64,000 bases of DNA from Oncomelania hupensis. Taxonomy: Eukaryota > Mollusca > Gastropoda > Littorinimorpha > Pomatiopsidae. The translations under genes were made by a program, and so were the position numbers. The stretch covers positions 16,461,009 through 16,525,008 of the forward strand of contig CM072513.1 of the NCBI GenBank assembly GCA_036898135.1. The letters are read 5' to 3'. A model generated the notes under the pieces. It saw only the letters and a list, made by a program, of their open reading frames with translations. It was not told the DNA's origin and made no database searches. This document shows, in pieces, positions 60,201 to 64,000 of the stretch (positions are counted from its first letter, which is position 1; each line of letters begins with the position of its first letter).

Positions 60201-61728
60201 TCCCTGGATCTGCTTCTGACCCCTAATGTTTCCGTTTGTCATTAAGTTTGTTTATCCCTGTGACAGGATCAGTACCAATTTGGCGAAAAAGTTGTCAGAC
60301 GAGGGTGATCCTCCCATGGGCTTGATTCTGGAATCTCCGTTCAACAACATCGTAGATGCTGCCACCAGACACCCGTTTGCTTTTGTAAGCCATTTCAGTG
60401 TTGATCTATTGCTTTCTTTGTGCTGGTCAAATCTTCACTTTCAAATGATGCCCAAGTGTCAACTGATTTTAATGTTGTTGTTTTTTAAATTTGTGTATGT
60501 TTTTTTTAATGTTTTCCTTCCGCGCTCATTATATTTTAAAGATAATTGTACTTGTGTACTTGTTGATGTATGTTACAGTTTTTAAGAACTGTATTGAATT
60601 GTCTAAAAACCAAGGAATAAATTTGATGAGGTTGACACCCCTGTTGGGGTACCTGGGTTTTCTGTATAAATAGTATCCCCACTTTATGGAAATGTAGTGC
60701 TTTAAATTACAACACTGTTTCTGTCATTCTCATTTATATTTTCTTGTTCCTAATCAGTTCTATAACTCTACTGTCTTCTATCTTCTTTACTAGACCAGTC
60801 ATCTTATCTTTTTTTTGTGAAAACTCTCCCAAAATTCCTCAGTTGTGTATGGGGTCTGTTGGGTCAGCTTGGGTATATTGGACGCTTTTTGCCAAATGGT
60901 CACTAAGGCTTTCTATGGTATAATTATTTAGCAATTTAGGTACTTTATATGTATGTGTTTTGTTAATATTTTATAAGGATGCTTATATTCTATTTTGTTT
61001 TTGTAAACGGGGGCTCAATAAATTAGAGTATAGCCTCAGCGTCTCCTGCATGGGATGCCTTTATTTGTAAAGTGACCGGCTGGTGGAAGTTTCTTCATTG
61101 TTACCATTAGGGTTGTTTGAGCAGGTCTTTTATACCCTGGTCTTTTGAGCCCTCTGTCAACCGAGTTATGGTCTTGATACGGCTCTTTGCAGTCTGCTTG
61201 GCCCTATAATAAATGACTAACTAACTTACTAGATGAAGTTGACATTGCACTGCAATATTATAGTCTTTGCTTTTCAGTACACTTAACCACATTTTCAATG
61301 TCAGAAAGCACTTTTACATGTTTTTTGACAATAAAATGTCTTTTGTCTTATGTCTTTTGCCTTATTTTCTTCCATCATATACCTGATATTTGTGTAATGT
61401 ACAGATTTGCTTGCAGGCACTACTTTGAGATTGTGTAACTAACTTTGGATTCTGGAAATGGCAAATTTTGCAGTGATAATCTTTTGTGTATAGTTTAAAT
61501 GTATTTATTTTGCGCAGAGATTTTGATGTTCACTTTGCAGGAGATTTCATAGCGATTGAATTTTGTTTTTTTGTAGCCATTTTCTCATGTGTCTATGTTT
61601 TAATTAGATTTTCCATGAGGTATTTTTGTTTTCGTTTATTTTCAGCCATTTTCTCACATCCCAGGGTTCAAGTCTTTCATCAGAGACAGTACGGTGGAAC
61701 ACAATGTTCACTTTAGCAGTGACAAATC
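54254..61728 (+). CDS. ABHD12: ABHD12, lysophospholipid/monoacylglycerol serine hydrolase, exons 1-8, 3' end off the window
   Basis: Exons 54254-54348, 55372-55502, 55953-56058, 57363-57482, 57836-57912, 58547-58676, 60267-60384 and 61646-61728; 860 bp, 286 codons plus two bases. Human ABHD12 (398 residues) hydrolyses lysophosphatidylserine and 2-arachidonoylglycerol at the membrane with its active site on the lumenal/outer side. Exon 2 supplies the single transmembrane segment (LFAFIVYIAVPVFLMANSW). Exons 4-8 form the alpha/beta-hydrolase core: FLYLHGNSGSR (oxyanion region), LTLDYRGYADSTGTPTEAG, nucleophile elbow VWGHSLGTG (exon 6), GLILESPFNNI and HPFAFPFSHIPGF. The catalytic Asp and His should follow beyond 64000. 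ABHD12B is the alternative paralogue, but the head-to-head GINS1 neighbour favours ABHD12. Confidence 0.93.
54835..55110 (-). mobile_element. tRNA-derived SINE, diverged
   Basis: cactttattgtcc at the 3' end, gcctgtggtgcacccaaccc, gggggagcaaaccgggtatc body, and a weak A-box complement near 55080-55105. In ABHD12 intron 1. Confidence 0.65.
56119..56282. repeat. ~50-bp tandem repeat, three copies
   Basis: Units around ctcagccccagctctgctta and agcccagccctaaatgtgat. ABHD12 intron 3. Confidence 0.8.
57008..57318 (-). mobile_element. tRNA-derived SINE, near full length
   Basis: Minus-strand head GCGAGCGTTGTGGCCAAGTG then GGCTAAGG (A box of Leu/Ser tRNA type) and GTGGGTTCAATCCAGC (B box). The body contains the complement of ggagtacgcggagaaaaccc; the 3' end reads towards an AATAAGG tail at 57008. 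Best copy for defining the family. Confidence 0.85.
57465..57576 (+). repeat. 56-bp tandem duplication over the ABHD12 exon 4 donor
   Basis: 57465-57520 and 57521-57576 are near-identical. The unit contains the last 18 coding bases of exon 4, the GT donor and 38 bases of intron. The second donor, at 57539, would add 56 bases and shift the frame into a stop. Confidence 0.9.
58047..58356 (-). mobile_element. tRNA-derived SINE, near full length
   Basis: Minus-strand head GTGAGCGTTGTGGCCAAGTG, B box near 58262-58280, the gagtaccaggagaaaaccccc body, 3' end at ctttattgtccc. Same family as 57008-57318. ABHD12 intron 5. Confidence 0.85.
59389..60143 (-). mobile_element. hAT-like element, family H6
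   Basis: 755 bp. TIRs CAGTGTTCCC / GGGAACACTG. Target duplication CTTAGT (59383-59388, 60144-60149). It keeps a short transposase N-terminus on the minus strand (59839-59552) with KRPKKRKLNDRWLQEFQRCQ, like the zinc-finger leader of DUF4371-type hAT proteins. ABHD12 intron 6. Confidence 0.85.
60620..61220 (+). repeat. Dispersed repeat family R610, copy in ABHD12 intron 7
   Basis: Close match to 34625-35230 over its whole length: ggttgacacccctgttgggg, tataaatagtatccccactt, tttgtaaacgggggctcaat and tgaccggctggtggaa. Confidence 0.75.
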
Positions 61729-61830
61729 GTAAGTAACTCATTTCAGCACTGGAATAAACCTTTTTCTATGCTCCGCCTCACCTTTCTCTTCCATCAGTAG
61801 CAGCAAGTTTATTTCCTTTCTCTTTCATTA

Positions 61831-62431
61831 TGTTACGTTGAAACGCGAATGATAGTATGGCTGAAGCGTGTTCGATAGATCTAATCGTTTCGTTTTGCAA
61901 AGTATTCAATAATGGAGTTTATTTACCTTTGATTTGAGTTTGCATTGTTGTTAGGAGAGGCTTTGTATAACGTTGATAATTTTCATTAGTCGATATCGTT
62001 GTAGAATTTTCTGGATATATTTGTTTACTGTCGATCGAAGTTTCTTGATGGTCGTAGATAATGGAGAACATTCTTTTGGCAGGAAGAGAGAAGTATGACG
62101 TAAGTCAGTGATGACGATCTTTAGTTCGATTGGTGGCAGTACGTCATTTCTACCATGTACCAAATTGTTCCAGAAGAGAGAGAGTAGTAAAGTTGTTGAT
62201 AGTGATTTGGAGAGTTGCTGTGAAAGTTGTTGAGTTGAATTGAGAATTGTATGCAGTTGTTGGTGTGTGCTGAATAAAAGTGGAAAACTTCATACGTCGA
62301 CTTTGTGACTTGTATGCTGTTTGGACGGTTGCGTGAATAAACGAATCTGAGTTACACAACTATCAGGAATTCAAGCATCGGGGCTGAATCAGATACTGAT
62401 AGAAAACACCAACATCAAACCGAGTGTAACA
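61831..62431 (+). repeat. 5' LTR of a second Gypsy (Gmr1-like) copy
   Basis: 601 bp, TGTTACGTTG...GAGTGTAACA, related to but distinct from the LTRs at 13668/18566. The five bases before it are catta; the matching duplication would be beyond the window. Confidence 0.93.
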
Positions 62432-62976
62432 TTTTGGGGGCCAAGCCGGGATTCACGCCATAGCCAAGGGTTCAACTGCTACAACAAGCGAGTCAACGTT
62501 ACGAGAGGCAGTCATCGAGGGTAGCCGCCAACGAGTTGCGTCGAGAGGGACCAACATACTGGGACTACATGCGATAGGTTCGGGTTGACTGCAAGGGCGT
62601 GTAGTCGCCGAAGAGTTGCTTCGTGAGCGAACAACTGAGCGGGACTACGTGGCTGCCGCAGGACTACGTCGAGGGACAGTCTCGGAGCTACATCGCCAGT
62701 GTTACAGCGAGCGTCGAGCGGACGTCGCGTCTACTTCAGCACAGGAGCGTATACATCAACACCAGCGTGGTGCAGCGTTGCATACGACGAGGACAGCGGG
62801 GCCTGCGTCAACGAAGGCGACTAGTGACAAGCATCAGCGCTACTGCAGAAAGCGTGCTGTTCTAGAACAGTCTAGAAAGGTACAGCACAGTCAAGAACTT
62901 TCCAGAAAAAGAACTCTCCAGTCAAGAACCTTCCAGAAAAGAACTTTCTTGAAAAGAACTTTCCAGAAGCATCAAG
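62432..62976 (+). other. Leader of the second Gypsy copy
   Basis: Starts ttttgggggccaagccggga after the LTR (candidate primer-binding region). Ends with four gaactttccagaaaa-type units before the gag ATG, one more than in the first copy. Confidence 0.6.
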
Positions 62977-64000
62977 ATGGCTGACTTCTGGCAGAAAGGG
63001 GTTGAACTGAATCTAAAAGGCAAGCAGCTGACGGAGTACGTCAAGTCTCAGGAGAGAATACGAGAAAAAGAATTGGAAGAGAAGCGTCTAGAAAAAGAAA
63101 TAGAACTAGAACAGAAGCGTCTAGAAGTAGAAGAGCAGCGTCGCCGTGAAGAAAGAGAATTAGAATTGAAGCGTCTGGAAATTGAACAGCAGCGGCAAGA
63201 AAGAGAAGAGCAGCGTAAAGAAAGAGAAGATGAGCGCAGGCGTGAGGAAAGAGAAGCTGATCGGCAGTTCCAACTAGAGTTGGCGCGCATCCAGCAACAG
63301 CAGCATGCGCCACAAGTTATCAGTGACAATACGGCTCCAAAATTGCCAGCTTTCGTCGACGGGAAGGACCAGATTGACAGTTATCTGGCGAGATTCGAAA
63401 GGTTCGCTGAAAGCTCTAACTGGCAACCTCAAGACTGGGCAATTCGACTGAGTGCACTTCTGATGGGGCAAGCTCTCGAAGTTTACACCAGACTGTCGAA
63501 CGATGACGCCAAAAACTACGACGTCTTGAAAGAGGCCCTGTTGCAGTGCTACAACTTTACAGAGAAGGGCTACCGTAAACGCTTCCGTGAATGCCGGCCT
63601 AAGTCAGACGAGACGCCAAAGCAGTTTGTGGAGCGCCTGTCATCATATCTACACAAGTGGGTGGAATTATCAGGCAAAGGGAAGACTTACGAGAGTCTCC
63701 ATGAGCTGATCGTGAGGGAACAATTACTCAACGCCTGCCCTAAGGACCTCGCGATCCACTTGGAAATACAAAAGTTGCAGACGCTAAAAGACGTTGCTGA
63801 GGCTGCTGAAAGATATCTCATCGCTCATGAGAAAACGTTGGGGCCACCCAGCGCGACGAAACATTTTCAGAAGACTGGAAACCATGTGAACCAGGTCCAA
63901 GGGAGCCAGACGAGCCAGAGACACACTGACTCCACGCCTCCTCCCAGGGAAGGGCATTCGAGAGGCTGTTTCACCTGCAACGCTACAGACCACAGAGCAG
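62977..64000 (+). CDS. Gypsy gag ORF of the second copy, cut by the window edge
   Basis: Open for 341 codons to the edge. Same architecture as 14820-16640: MADFWQKGVELNLKGKQLTE, a longer Glu/Arg coiled coil, the SCAN-like capsid region (YLHKWVELSG, VREQLLNACPKDLAIH), and the start of the zinc knuckle CFTCNATDHRA. No stop or frameshift seen. It lies in ABHD12 sense orientation, in the intron after exon 8. Whether the RT is intact here is decisive for the first copy but out of view. Confidence 0.9.
   Translation, partial: MADFWQKGVELNLKGKQLTEYVKSQERIREKELEEKRLEKEIELEQKRLEVEEQRRREERELELKRLEIEQQRQEREEQRKEREDERRREEREADRQFQLELARIQQQQHAPQVISDNTAPKLPAFVDGKDQIDSYLARFERFAESSNWQPQDWAIRLSALLMGQALEVYTRLSNDDAKNYDVLKEALLQCYNFTEKGYRKRFRECRPKSDETPKQFVERLSSYLHKWVELSGKGKTYESLHELIVREQLLNACPKDLAIHLEIQKLQTLKDVAEAAERYLIAHEKTLGPPSATKHFQKTGNHVNQVQGSQTSQRHTDSTPPPREGHSRGCFTCNATDHRA

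Overview
The window is animal nuclear DNA, most likely from a mollusc and probably a gastropod. That assignment is an inference from the split vertebrate-like genes, the TTAGGG-type interstitial repeats and the repeat content; no rRNA or mitochondrial marker is present. Four cellular genes can be reconstructed exon by exon with canonical GT-AG joins and kept reading phase. They form two head-to-head pairs: TMEM62 (minus, starts at 32978) with FAM177A (plus, starts at 33097), and GINS1 (minus, starts at 53758) with ABHD12 (plus, starts at 54254). FAM177A and GINS1 are complete. TMEM62 runs off the left edge without its multi-pass C-terminus. ABHD12 runs off the right edge before its catalytic Asp and His.

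Layout. 1-3470: 5' half of a DIRS-like retroelement on the minus strand. 3476-4440: a LINE endonuclease fragment. 4754-32978: TMEM62, ten exons. Its 14.2-kb intron 5 holds an old minus-strand LINE, split by a CR1-like LINE, itself split by a Ty3/Gypsy element; a Tigger-like DNA element sits in another part of the old LINE. 33097-36457: FAM177A. 36458-44880: convergent intergenic space with TIR elements, a SINE and a three-layer nest (solo LTR inside a hAT-like element inside an older solo LTR of the same family). 44881-53758: GINS1, seven exons, with introns full of LINE ends, hAT-like elements and a piggyBac-type MITE. 53759-54253: GINS1/ABHD12 promoter with NRF1-like sites, a G-run and telomere-like repeats. 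54254-61728: ABHD12 exons 1-8. From 61831 to the right edge a second Gypsy copy lies in sense orientation in the following ABHD12 intron.

The host genes belong to separate pathways: GINS1 to DNA replication, ABHD12 to lysophospholipid/endocannabinoid hydrolysis, TMEM62 is a membrane metallophosphoesterase-like protein, and FAM177A is poorly characterised. No new multi-gene operon-like system is visible. The most striking material is (i) a Gypsy element with identical LTRs that has integrase upstream of the RT position and has lost most of its RT; (ii) a CR1-like LINE whose ORF2 has no AUG near its start and overlaps ORF1 at an A AAA AAG slippery site; (iii) seven TIR elements that all have 6-bp target duplications, six of them with CAG...CTG ends; and (iv) the compact, telomere-repeat-bearing promoter of a gene pair that is also head-to-head in human.
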